NCBI GenBank assembly: GCA_031283505.1
Contig: JAITBO010000004.1
Coordinates: 1-8,740 of the forward strand
Length of the DNA: 8,740 nt
Source of the DNA: Treponema sp.
GTDB lineage: Bacteria > Spirochaetota > Spirochaetia > Treponematales > Breznakiellaceae
Reading direction: 5' to 3'
The stretch's first letter is position 1, and each line of letters starts with the position of its first letter. Below are positions 1 through 6,083 of this stretch, piece after piece. The notes beneath the pieces were generated by a model, which saw only the letters and a program-made list of their open reading frames with translations, made no database searches and was not told where the DNA came from. The position numbers and the translations under genes were made by a program.

Positions 1-47
1 TGGTCGTAGGGCTTGTACGTTATCTTGTCGCTTTTCCCTTTGCTCAT
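1..47 (-). pseudogene. IS1182-like transposase, N-terminal part only (cut by window edge)
   Basis: The minus strand opens with ATG at 47 and reads MSKGKSDKITYKPYD before leaving the window. A stop codon lies four codons upstream in the same frame, so this is the only possible start. The TYKPYDQ-like start resembles the beginning of IS1182-family DDE transposases, which often begin with a KPYNQ-type segment followed by a proline-rich LPPS stretch. No good Shine-Dalgarno sequence is visible. Only 15 residues are seen, so whether the gene is intact beyond the edge cannot be judged; it is listed as a fragment because the window truncates it. The family call rests on recall of a short motif and is moderate at best. 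Confidence 0.45.
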
Positions 48-117
48 AGGGTTAGTATATCATGACTTTTAGGAGAAGAAAATTAGGGAACTGCCCCTTA
101 CTTTTTGGACAGCCCCC
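1..117 (-). mobile_element. Probable end of an IS1182-like insertion sequence
   Basis: Between the transposase start and about 117 lies a short leader. Read on the minus strand from the outside it begins GGGGGCTGTCCAAAAAGTAA, which has the look of an IS terminal inverted repeat (G-rich end, CTGTCC, then an A-run). The other end is outside the window, so neither the repeat nor a target duplication can be verified. The outer boundary at about 117 is an estimate. Confidence 0.35.
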
Positions 118-231
118 TCGCCGCCGGGCTTCCCCCTCTCAAAAGCAAATTTGTTAGGTTTGCTCTCTCCACTCCGCTCCGCTCCGTTCCGGTCGCAAAC
201 CCTTCATCAACGGCTCAAAGGGGGAGGGACA

Positions 232-253
232 GCCCTTGCCCGTAGGCAAGGGC
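232..253. repeat. Perfect 9-bp hairpin with 4-nt loop
   Basis: GCCCTTGCC (232-240) and GGCAAGGGC (245-253) are exact complements separated by CGTA. It lies directly upstream of the terminator-like hairpin at 262-299. Confidence 0.75.
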
Positions 254-261
254 CGAGCGGA

Positions 262-299
262 AGAAAAAAACGCAAACGTCCATGTTTGCGTTTTTTTCT
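262..299. terminator. Strong bidirectional intrinsic terminator
   Basis: A-rich sequence plus CGCAAAC (to 277) pairs perfectly with GTTTGCG (284-290) and a run of seven T (291-297), with loop GTCCAT. The stem is about 16 bp including the A/T tracts. Because the A-run on one side and T-run on the other mirror each other, it would terminate transcripts from either direction. No gene that it serves is visible on the left apart from the IS transposase, which reads away from it. Confidence 0.75.
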
Positions 300-305
300 C
301 TGGAA

Positions 306-322
306 GGCGGCGTCCTGCCGCC
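306..322. repeat. Perfect 6-bp GC-rich hairpin
   Basis: GGCGGC (306-311), loop GTCCT, GCCGCC (317-322). It is the third stem in a row within 91 bases. Confidence 0.6.
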
Positions 323-431
323 CCCGCCGCCACACCGCCACAGCGGGGCGTACTTCGCCCACCCAGGGCAGCGCAACCTTCAAGCATAGCAAACTCCGCC
401 TATGGCTGATGTTAGTGATACAGCCTCCCCA

Positions 432-452
432 AAACTCCGTAGTACAGAGTTT
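432..452. repeat. Perfect 6-bp inverted repeat
   Basis: AAACTC (432-437) and GAGTTT (447-452) flank a 9-nt loop. No T-run follows, so this is not a terminator by itself. Confidence 0.5.
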
Positions 453-592
453 CCCAACAATAACCGCCCGACCGCTTTACAGCGGACAGGCGGCAAACTC
501 CCCGATGAAAAAATTGTCCGCGACCCGCATACAGCCGTATTCCCCATAGAGTTGTGATTTACATTGTAACAGAAGCCGGGTATTCCGTAAAA

Positions 593-617
593 CCCGCCAC
601 CCCTCCGGGTAGGCGGG
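593..617. repeat. 10-bp hairpin with one bulge
   Basis: CCCGCC+ACCC (593-602) pairs with GGGT+GGCGGG (607-610 and 612-617) around the loop CTCC, with A611 bulged. It lies just upstream of the oriT-like repeat. Confidence 0.65.
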
Positions 618-648
618 CAGTTTCCCCAAAAGAGATTAGCCGCAAGGT

Positions 649-700
649 CCCGGCGCAATACCCTACAGTGCACAAGTGCGCCTCCGGGATTTGCGCCGGG
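649..700. other. oriT-like inverted repeat (candidate)
   Basis: CCCGGCGCAA (649-658) and TTGCGCCGGG (691-700) are exact complements separated by 32 nt. The spacer contains GTGCACAAGTGCGCC, itself partly self-complementary. A long inverted repeat next to a short conserved core is the usual layout of a transfer origin recognised by a relaxase. No relaxase gene is in the window, so the function is inference from layout only; it could equally be the operator of a lost gene. Confidence 0.3.
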
Positions 701-828
701 CAACTTCTGTTCTTGAGAATGATTTGTTGAAAACGCCCGTTTTTTATATGAAAAAAAACAAAGCCAAAAATGTAGTATGTATGTTCTTGCATCAATTTTC
801 GGGATACCCCTTATATATACCTTTTTTA

Positions 829-883
829 TTATTATTTCTTTTTTTTATAAAGCATAAGCAAAATAAAAAAAGAAATATAATAA
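829..883. repeat. AT-rich imperfect palindrome
   Basis: The T-rich arm (829-848, ending in eight T then AT) pairs with the A-rich arm (863-883, beginning AT then seven A) with a one-base and a two-base bulge. The loop is about 14 nt. It could act as a weak terminator in either direction or mark a junction; no adjacent gene decides this. Confidence 0.4.
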
Positions 884-1109
884 GAGAAGAAATTGAATAA
901 CAAATGATATTTCTCAGTAACACGGTTTTCAATGTAGGGTATCATGGCGCAAACCATGACAGGATAGAATGCAAGCGGCATATTCAGAGATGGAATTTTT
1001 TCACGAGGGGGGAGCGTGCGGCCCTTCAAAATTGCCAGTTTTTGTACAGATCAAGAAATATTTCTGTCAAAAGAATATTTGACTTTTTTTCACATATCAA
1101 TACAAGCAA

Positions 1110-1149
1110 CTGCCGCCGCCTCAATAGCAAGCCATATCAACAGCGGCAG
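1110..1149. repeat. 7-bp inverted repeat downstream of the primase/helicase gene
   Basis: CTGCCGC (1110-1116) and GCGGCAG (1143-1149) enclose 26 nt. A second small hairpin, ACGGGG/CCCCGT at 1197-1212, touches the stop codon of the minus-strand gene. Neither is followed by a T-run on the minus strand, so a terminator call is not justified. Confidence 0.35.
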
Positions 1150-1212
1150 ACGGAAAATCAATCTACTATGCCTTCACTACCCAACCGGGAAGGGGAACGG
1201 GGAAACCCCCGT

Positions 1213-2613
1213 CTACGGCTGAACCGCCAAGTCCTGCCAGAACCGGGCTTCTGAAGTTCGCTTTTGCGCCATGCCAAGCTCTTTCAGACGTAGCCCGAAC
1301 ATCCGCTCGCTGGTCGCCATCTCGTTGTTCTCGTCGCACCAATCCTGGTACACCTGAAACAGTTCCCTTGCCCGTATCGTCGCCCCCGGCTTCTGAACGC
1401 ACCGCTCCCGCATAAAGTTGCCGATAACATCCATCTCCCCCCGGTATTCGTCAGTAGCATTGGTGATAACCGTTGGCACGTTCAAACCTTCCCGCTTCCA
1501 GCGGAGCGCCCCCTCAATCAGCCAGTTCAGAATACCGGACTTCTCCGCGAGCAGTTTTTGATCAAGATAAGGGTCCCGCTTGTCATCGGTGATTCGCGTT
1601 GTAAAAGGTATCAGCTTAATCCGCCGCCAGATGCCGTGGTCGGTTCCCCTGATAACCGGCTTATGATTACTCGCCATGAAGATTTTGAAAGTCGGCACGA
1701 AGTTAAAATATTCGCCGTAGAGGAACCGGGCAGTCAGCGCGTCATTGCCTGTAACCTGCTTGATCAAATGTTCAGAAAGCCGCTTCCCCTGCTCGGTCTC
1801 CGTGGTTGTTACGAACCGGGAACCCCGCAGCCGGGCAATATCGTTGGTGGTTGTGTCATTGCTCCGTTTCATAAAAGTCTCCGGCCAGGTAGACAGCGAG
1901 TAATTGCCCAGTAGTTTTTGAATAACATTGAGGAAGGTACTTTTACCGTTTGCCCCGGTTCCGTAAAGAATGAACATTGACTGCTCGCTGGTATCGCCGC
2001 TCACCGACCACCCTGCCGCTGTTTGCAGAAAATTAATCAGTTCCGGTTTGTAGTCCATAATCTCCCGGATAAACTGTTTCCACATCGGGCAATCGGCGTC
2101 TTTGTTGTACTCAACCTGGGCAAGCTTTGTGATCATATCCTCTTTGCGGTGCGGCAGCAGTTCGCCGGTTTGGAGATCAACCGTTCCGTTTTGCACGTTG
2201 AGGAGCCAGGGGTTGCGGTCAAGATCGTCAACAGTGGCGTTGAGAAACGGTATGTACTGCGCTGCCCTCACCGACGCTTCCCGCCGCCTCATGGATTCGC
2301 TCTGGATTGCGTATTTTTCAATTTCAATCCGGTCACGATAATCGGCGGTCTTGTACAGTTCGGCGTAGATATTCCGCACCATCTGTAATTGATTTGTGAA
2401 GATCAACGCTCCGCTGTCCACCTGCCAGTGGGTCTCGTCCCAGACAACCCACTTTTTCCAGGGGGCGATGTAGCGGATTTCCGAGCCGTACTCCCGGAGC
2501 AGCCGTTCCGCGTTAGTCGAATCGGTAAATTGAAGCAGCCCTTTTTGAAGCTGGTCAATCCGTAAGTAAATCGCCTCGTCGCCGATTGCCTCATGTAACT
2601 TGTCATTTCCCAT
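1213..2613 (-). CDS. Phage/plasmid P4-type primase C-terminal half: D5-like SF3 DNA helicase
   Basis: A 466-residue protein matching the helicase part of P4-family phage/plasmid primases. The N-terminal 60-200 region is D5_N-like (aromatic KKWVVWDETHWQVD near 53-66; NPWLLNVQNGTVDL near 134-147). The SF3 ATPase follows: Walker A GTGANGKST (218-226), an acidic motif B around FVTTTETEQ (267-275), motif C FMASNHKP (312-319) and an arginine-finger-like GIWRRIKLIPF (327-337). The C-terminus is a DNA-binding-like segment with a WCDENN-type motif (about 425-430). There is no N-terminal primase polymerase domain; many phages and integrative elements of Gram-positive bacteria carry this shorter form, so it is probably complete. 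The start is supported by GAAGGAG seven bases upstream. It would unwind DNA at the element's replication origin. No other intact phage gene is visible, so it is probably a relic or belongs to an element extending outside the window's logic. Confidence 0.88.
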   Translation of the reverse strand: MGNDKLHEAIGDEAIYLRIDQLQKGLLQFTDSTNAERLLREYGSEIRYIAPWKKWVVWDETHWQVDSGALIFTNQLQMVRNIYAELYKTADYRDRIEIEKYAIQSESMRRREASVRAAQYIPFLNATVDDLDRNPWLLNVQNGTVDLQTGELLPHRKEDMITKLAQVEYNKDADCPMWKQFIREIMDYKPELINFLQTAAGWSVSGDTSEQSMFILYGTGANGKSTFLNVIQKLLGNYSLSTWPETFMKRSNDTTTNDIARLRGSRFVTTTETEQGKRLSEHLIKQVTGNDALTARFLYGEYFNFVPTFKIFMASNHKPVIRGTDHGIWRRIKLIPFTTRITDDKRDPYLDQKLLAEKSGILNWLIEGALRWKREGLNVPTVITNATDEYRGEMDVIGNFMRERCVQKPGATIRARELFQVYQDWCDENNEMATSERMFGLRLKELGMAQKRTSEARFWQDLAVQP

Positions 2614-2620
2614 ACATTCT

Positions 2621-2627
2621 CTCCTTC
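2621..2627 (-). promoter_or_regulatory. Ribosome-binding site of the D5 helicase gene
   Basis: GAAGGAG on the minus strand, seven bases before the ATG at 2613. It overlaps the stop codon (2628-2626) of the upstream reading frame, so translation of the two may be coupled. Confidence 0.7.
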
Positions 2628-2755
2628 ATGGGTAAAGTTTATGTAGAGAAGGTAGGGCAGGTAGATAGCATAAGGAATAGGTAAAATGCGCAAATATGTA
2701 CCTTTTCCCGGTCTCTCCAAAGTCGCCCACAATGGCAGAAGCTGCCGTTATAGGT
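2626..2755 (-). pseudogene. Tail of an upstream phage-type gene, 5' part missing
   Basis: On the minus strand a frame opens just after a stop near 2772 and reads through IVGDFGETGKRY and CYLPALPSLHKLYP to a TGA at 2628-2626. It has no ATG. The GDFGE motif and the Leu-Pro-Tyr-rich end resemble the C-termini of genes often found just upstream of D5-type helicases in phages and integrative elements; this is recall of a pattern, not an identified family. Its stop overlaps the helicase ribosome-binding site, as expected for adjacent genes in one operon. The missing 5' part fits truncation at about 2755-2770, where a possible transposase remnant on the opposite strand begins. Confidence 0.3.
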
Positions 2756-2758
2756 AGA

Positions 2759-2875
2759 ATGTGGCGGTTTTATCCTCCCGGTCATCAACGTCCAAATGGG
2801 CTTGACTATAATTCACCAGAGGTGGATTTTTTCTATGTCAATAACGAGCGATTCGTTCACCCTCTAAAACGTTAA
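2759..2875 (+). pseudogene. Possible IS3-type transposase C-terminal remnant
   Basis: A 38-codon plus-strand frame contains HQRPNGLDYNSPEVDFF and ends at TAA 2873-2875. The pattern (R)P-x-x-(G)L-(D/N)Y-x-(S/T)P-x-V-x-F is that of the C-terminal end of IS3-family OrfB transposases, where it usually reads like YNxxRPHQGLxYxTPxEVYF. The catalytic core is absent. The same frame continues upstream to an ATG at 2696, but that part is the complement of the phage-gene tail and is probably accidental. Short, so uncertain. Confidence 0.3.
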
Positions 2876-3126
2876 AATTTACAAACAAGAATTTCCCTTT
2901 TTTGTCAGAACGAACAAAAATGACTTTTAAAGCCCAAAAATGGCGGATATCCTACCCTACGCCTTGTATGGAGTTCTGAGAGGATTTTATAAACAAGTTG
3001 AGCTCTGTAAAATTTTGCATTTTCGTCATGGGGGTGAAGTAATCGCTGGTTAACGACATATGGGATTGACAGCTATTTTACTTTAATTGAACCGAAAGAA
3101 ATAGAAAAGAGTGGAAATGAGCCTCC
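2876..3126. other. AT-rich spacer with no supported gene
   Basis: I see no clear gene. A 37-codon plus-strand frame at 2940-3053 (MADILPYALYGVLRGFYKQ...) has no ribosome-binding site and no recognised motif. On the same bases the minus strand has a 25-codon frame starting at 3029. Either may be a fragment of a disrupted gene. This stretch would be the 5' exon side of the intron-like element that follows. Confidence 0.4.
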
Positions 3127-3743
3127 GTGCGGCAAGCTGGTTTGTCGAACGTTTGGTTCGATGGGTATTAAACCAGACTTCCAAATAAAGCCTCCCGGAG
3201 AATCATCACTCCCGGCAGATACAAATTTTTATCATTCGCGGAATTTTTGTGGGTCAAGTTTAGTCCAATACCGCCTTGCAGGTGGTATAATCCGAGTACA
3301 AATCCTCCCCTAATAGGGTCGGTTTTAGCCGCCCGTACCGTTGCCTGTTGTTCTCAAGCCGCCGTTTGGCCGCGTTCCGCTCGCAATCCTGTTTCTCCTG
3401 CCCGTCCTCATGTCATCGCCGGGGTCGGAGAGCGGGGATACGTACAGCAGGTCATACGGGAACGTTCAGACCGAAGGTCTGCGAGGTCTCATTGGGGCTG
3501 CGGGGAAGAACCCCGCCATGAGGGTAGATGGGATATAAATGGTCCAGGCTTTTCCCAACTCCGAGGGGGAAAGAGGTCAAGGATGAGGAGACGACACGAA
3601 AGAGAGGATGCCCCCAAGCAGTATGGTCAAACGAGGTGAATCTTTTTCTTGAGGAACCGGATGCCGCGTACCTGCGGTACGAAAATGGGGCACGTCCGGG
3701 TCTATGGAGCTCCGGGTGGGCAACTGACCGGTTCTACCCGGCC
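3127..3743 (+). ncRNA. Degenerate, ORF-less group II intron (candidate)
   Basis: The element begins with GTGCGGC, compatible with the GUGYG start of bacterial group II introns, and holds many helices: CTGGTTT/AAACCAG (3137-3143 with 3170-3176) enclosing TCGAAC/GTTCGA; ATACCGCCT/AGGTGGTAT (3268-3288); CAGACC/GGTCTG (3467-3481); GCGGGG/CCCCGC (3500-3516). The strongest evidence is a domain V-like stem at 3654-3702 with the typical two-base bulge, followed by a domain VI-like stem (about 3706-3743) with an unpaired A in CTAC. No reverse transcriptase or maturase is encoded, so it could move only with help in trans. The 3' end does not finish in the expected AY, and domain V has lost a key base pair, so I infer an inactive relic. 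Both boundaries are uncertain by tens of bases. Confidence 0.5.
3654..3702 (+). ncRNA. Group II intron domain V-like hairpin with an enlarged tip
   Basis: CCGGATGCC (3657-3665) pairs with GGCA-CG-TCCGG (3689-3699), leaving C3693 G3694 as the classic two-base bulge. Below this, G3654 and A3655 pair with C3702 and T3701, but A3656 faces G3700. The consensus has AGC here (the catalytic triad), giving G-U; this copy reads AAC. The tip, normally a GNRA-like tetraloop, is replaced by a 23-nt insert carrying a perfect hairpin CGTACC-TGC-GGTACG (3667-3681). Confidence 0.55.
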
Positions 3744-3769
3744 AGCGGATCCGGTGATAACCGGTCAGT
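3723..3769. repeat. Perfect 11-bp inverted repeat across the intron 3' boundary
   Basis: ACTGACCGGTT (3723-3733) is the exact complement of AACCGGTCAGT (3759-3769), 25 nt apart. The left arm is inside the proposed intron domain VI, the right arm inside the transposase fragment. It may compete with domain VI folding. Confidence 0.6.
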
Positions 3770-3867
3770 CGGGTGAACTCGTCCGGCAGCTCTCGTTTTT
3801 TTTTCTTCGTTTTGATAACGCGGCCTATACCCGTATTACCGCCTGTCTTTTTCATGGTTAACCCCAT
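3751..3867 (-). pseudogene. N-terminal fragment of an integrase-type transposase
   Basis: From ATG 3867 (GGAGG eight bases upstream on the minus strand) the frame reads MGLTMKKTGGNTGIGRVIK, then a Lys-rich run and DEFTRLTGYHR. The segment K-x-x-(I/L)LDEF-x-x-(V/L)TGYHRK is the usual start of a large group of IS481-like integrase-core transposases, in which it precedes a KYAIRLL-type helix. Here the match stops abruptly after TGYHR (at about 3751), within ten bases of the proposed intron end, and the rest of the gene is not on the far side of the intron. It is therefore a truncated relic. The family is suggested, not proven. Confidence 0.4.
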
Positions 3868-3882
3868 AGAGATGCCCTCCAT

Positions 3883-3912
3883 TTGGTATCCGTATTGTAA
3901 TTTGGGTAATAT
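3883..3912 (+). promoter_or_regulatory. Weak promoter candidate for the pot operon
   Basis: TTGGTA (3883-3888) and TAATAT (3907-3912), 18 bases apart, each match four of six consensus bases. It is the best sigma-70-like pair I could find in the 177-bp AT-rich leader (3868-4044), which otherwise shows no clear operator or riboswitch. Low confidence. Confidence 0.2.
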
Positions 3913-4044
3913 TTTCTATTTGAGACATGGACTCTTTTGGGTTAGATTTTTGATGATTCAATGCGGCTCCTAGACATTACCAATAAAACATACTAAATTT
4001 GTATTGTTTATCAGTATTGATGAAATAGACGGAAACCGGGAGCT

Positions 4045-5205
4045 ATGGATACAACAGGGAGCGGGCAGGAAGTATTGCGGCTGGAAAAGATCTGCAAGAA
4101 ATTCGGCGATACCCAGGTATTGCGGGGTCTTGATTTGTCCGTAAACGCCGGGGAATTTATCACCTTGTTGGGGTCCTCCGGCTGTGGAAAGACCACAACC
4201 CTCAGGATTATCGCCGGGTTGGAGACCGCCGGTTCCGGCAGAGTGTTTCTGGACGGACGAGATGTCACCGGCCTTGAACCTAACAAGCGGGATGTCAACA
4301 TGGTGTTTCAGAACTACGCGCTGTTCCCTCACATGAACGTGGAGGCCAATATAGGCTACAGTCTGAGGCTGAAAGGCCGGAGCAGGAGCGTAGTCAAGGC
4401 GGCGGTTGCCGGGGCCCTGGACCTGGTCCGGCTTTCCGGTTACGAACGTCGTATGCCCGGCGAGCTTTCCGGGGGACAACGCCAGCGGGTGGCGGTGGCC
4501 AGAGCCCTGGTCAGCCGGCCCAGGGTGTTGCTCCTGGACGAACCTTTGGGCGCCCTGGACCTTCAACTGCGGCGGCAGATGCAGATTGAATTGAAGCGCC
4601 TGCAAAAACAGCTTGGAATTACCTTTATATACATAACCCACGATCAGGAAGAAGCTCTTACCATGTCCGACCGTATCGCGGTAATGCGGGACGGCCTTTT
4701 TGAACAGACAGGTTCCGCCCCCGAGATATACGACCGCCCCCGGACAAGCTTTGTCGCCCAATTCGTGGGGAACGCAAACATACTCCGGGGGACGGCTGTC
4801 TCCCGGAAAAGCGCTGGGAACGGGACGGAAATCCTGGTCTTCGAGACCCCCGCCGGCCTAGCCTGTCTGGAATGCCGGGTCCCCGCCGTCCCCGCTCCGG
4901 GAGAACCCGTAACTGTGGCGGTCCGCTCCGAGTATGTGAACTTTGAACCGGCGGGCGGCCAGACGACCGCTCCGTGTCTCCGGGCATGGGTAAGCGAGAA
5001 GAGCTTTGCCGGCGGGCAACTCCGTATCACCGCCCAACTCCTGGGCGGCGGGGAGGTCTCCGCAAGCCGCCACGGGATCGATTCTCCCCTGCAAATCGGG
5101 CAGGAGGTCGCTGTAACCTGGAACTCCCCTTCACAGGCGGTGCTGGTTGACGCTTCTCCTGCCGTTCCCCCGGAGAGCCCTGAGAGCCAGGAGCTCTCTT
5201 TATGA
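4045..5205 (+). CDS. potA: ABC transporter ATP-binding protein, spermidine/putrescine type (PotA)
   Basis: The 386-residue cytoplasmic ATPase that powers a PotABCD-type importer. Walker A GSSGCGKTT (43-51), Q-loop Q89 in VFQN, signature LSGGQ (141-145), Walker B VLLLDEP (161-167) and H-loop H199 (YITHD) are all intact, so it should hydrolyse ATP. The QNYALFPHMNV stretch after the Q-loop is typical of the MOI/PotA-type subfamily. Residues about 240-370 form a TOBE_2-like regulatory domain (VTVAVRSEY near 289-297). A Pro/Ser-rich tail ends the protein. The ATG at 4045 has only a close GGGAG (4038-4042) upstream, but the next residues align well with PotA starts. It ends in an ATGA overlap with potB. 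Which substrate it serves depends on the binding protein; see potD. Confidence 0.94.
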   Translation: MDTTGSGQEVLRLEKICKKFGDTQVLRGLDLSVNAGEFITLLGSSGCGKTTTLRIIAGLETAGSGRVFLDGRDVTGLEPNKRDVNMVFQNYALFPHMNVEANIGYSLRLKGRSRSVVKAAVAGALDLVRLSGYERRMPGELSGGQRQRVAVARALVSRPRVLLLDEPLGALDLQLRRQMQIELKRLQKQLGITFIYITHDQEEALTMSDRIAVMRDGLFEQTGSAPEIYDRPRTSFVAQFVGNANILRGTAVSRKSAGNGTEILVFETPAGLACLECRVPAVPAPGEPVTVAVRSEYVNFEPAGGQTTAPCLRAWVSEKSFAGGQLRITAQLLGGGEVSASRHGIDSPLQIGQEVAVTWNSPSQAVLVDASPAVPPESPESQELSL

Positions 5206-6083
5206 GCGCTCCGGCGGCTTCCCATATCCGCAGGTCCTCTTTCCTCGAAGTCCTCCCCATGTATCTCTTTACCCTGGCCTTCATCATGGGCCCCATGATC
5301 TACATGGCGGTCTTGAGTTTTATGCGCCGGGAAGGGACCTGGGGAGTGGCTGCGGTCTTTAGCCTGAGGAACTACTTCCGCATAGCCGAGCCGGTATACC
5401 TTGAAACTTTCGGCCAATCCCTGAGGCTTGCCCTGACCACTACCGTCATGACGATCCTTTTGGGCTATCCTTTCGGGTATTTTATGGCCCGTCTAAGCCC
5501 GGCCTGGCGGGGCAGGATCATGATACTCCTCATCATCCCCTTTTGGACCAGTTCCCTCATGCGGCTTTACGGGTGGATTATCGTTTTTCGGGCCAACGGC
5601 GTGCTGGATGCCGCGCTCATGGCCCTGGGGCTGACGAAAGAACCCCTCAGGCTGCTCTACACCTACCCTGCGGTGGTCACGGGAATGATCTACGCCCTGG
5701 CCCCTTTCATGATCTACTCGGTTTACACAAGCGCGGAAAAGCTGGATTGGGAACTCGTGGAAGCCGCCCGCGACCTGGGAGCTTCGCCGCTTGCGGCCTT
5801 CTTCACCGTCAGCCTCCCCCTGACCATGCCGGGCCTGTTTTCCGGGGTGGTCCTCACCTTCATCCCTTCCATGGGCCTCTACTTCATCGCCGATATCCTG
5901 GGGGGGAACAAGGTGGTCCTGGTGGGCAGCCTGATCCAGGAACAGTTGATGAAGGCCCACGACTGGCCCTTTGCCGCAGCCCTGAGCGTGGTCCTTATGG
6001 GGATGACCACTTTCTTCATTTGGATATACAGCCGTCTTTCCCGGCGGCTGGGCGGGGAAAGCTACCTGGAGGGCCTGGTATGA
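5202..6083 (+). CDS. potB: ABC transporter permease, spermidine/putrescine type (PotB)
   Basis: A 293-residue inner-membrane permease, the usual size for PotB, with about six hydrophobic segments (for example near 20-40, 77-96, 106-130, 156-176, 208-230 and 258-276). The EAA loop that docks on PotA reads EAARDLGASPLAAFFTVSLP (187-206), including the conserved G. It starts inside the last codons of potA (ATGA at 5202-5205) with AGGAG at 5189-5193, so translation is probably coupled. It pairs with PotC to form the channel. The short hydrophilic N-terminus (MSAPAASHIRRSSF) is not unusual. Call is based on EAA motif, size, membrane pattern and position. Confidence 0.93.
   Translation: MSAPAASHIRRSSFLEVLPMYLFTLAFIMGPMIYMAVLSFMRREGTWGVAAVFSLRNYFRIAEPVYLETFGQSLRLALTTTVMTILLGYPFGYFMARLSPAWRGRIMILLIIPFWTSSLMRLYGWIIVFRANGVLDAALMALGLTKEPLRLLYTYPAVVTGMIYALAPFMIYSVYTSAEKLDWELVEAARDLGASPLAAFFTVSLPLTMPGLFSGVVLTFIPSMGLYFIADILGGNKVVLVGSLIQEQLMKAHDWPFAAALSVVLMGMTTFFIWIYSRLSRRLGGESYLEGLV

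Larger units (their letters stand above)
118..1212. other. Gene-poor, hairpin-rich stretch, probably from a conjugative or mobilizable element
   Basis: I see no convincing protein-coding gene in these 1.1 kb. The frames that stay open are low-complexity (Arg/Pro/Ser-rich), overlap one another on both strands and lack ribosome-binding sites. What is present is structure: perfect inverted repeats at 232-253, 262-299, 306-322, 432-452 and 593-617, a longer-spaced repeat at 649-700, an AT-rich imperfect palindrome at about 829-883 and a 7-bp inverted repeat at 1110-1149. A small tandem CTCCG triplet lies at 172-186. GC content changes abruptly near 720, from GC-rich to very AT-rich, suggesting a junction between DNA of different origin. 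Confidence 0.5.

Noticed and set aside
151..549. 132-codon plus-strand open frame
   Set aside because: Runs through several perfect hairpins including the terminator, has Arg/Ser/Pro-rich low-complexity composition and no ribosome-binding site or recognisable domain.
380..703. 107-codon minus-strand open frame
   Set aside because: Covers the hairpins at 432-452 and 593-617 and most of the 649-700 inverted repeat; no start signal or known motif. Its apparent protein-like look may come from conservation of the DNA rather than of a protein.
904..1254. 116-codon plus-strand open frame
   Set aside because: Overlaps the 3' end of the helicase gene antisense, no ribosome-binding site, no known motif.
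3250..3310. tRNA-Ala(TGC)-like anticodon arm (ACCGC-CTTGCAG-GTGGT) with a T-arm-like sequence downstream
   Set aside because: The anticodon arm is good, but the T stem has mismatches and there is no acceptor stem pairing, so it is more likely a helix of the intron-like RNA.
3247..3639. 130-codon plus-strand open frame within the intron-like element
   Set aside because: Arg/Pro-rich, lies across predicted RNA helices and has no similarity that I recognise to a maturase or reverse transcriptase.
3760..3800. Terminator-like run of nine T after GC-rich sequence
   Set aside because: The nearest perfect stem (3723-3769) ends about 27 bases before the T-run, too far for an intrinsic terminator; the T-run is the complement of the Lys codons of the transposase fragment.
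5543..6079. Long in-frame extension of potC upstream into potB
   Set aside because: It is the shadow frame of potB; the ATGA overlap at 6080, the GGAGGG site and the PotC-like N-terminus fix the start at 6080.
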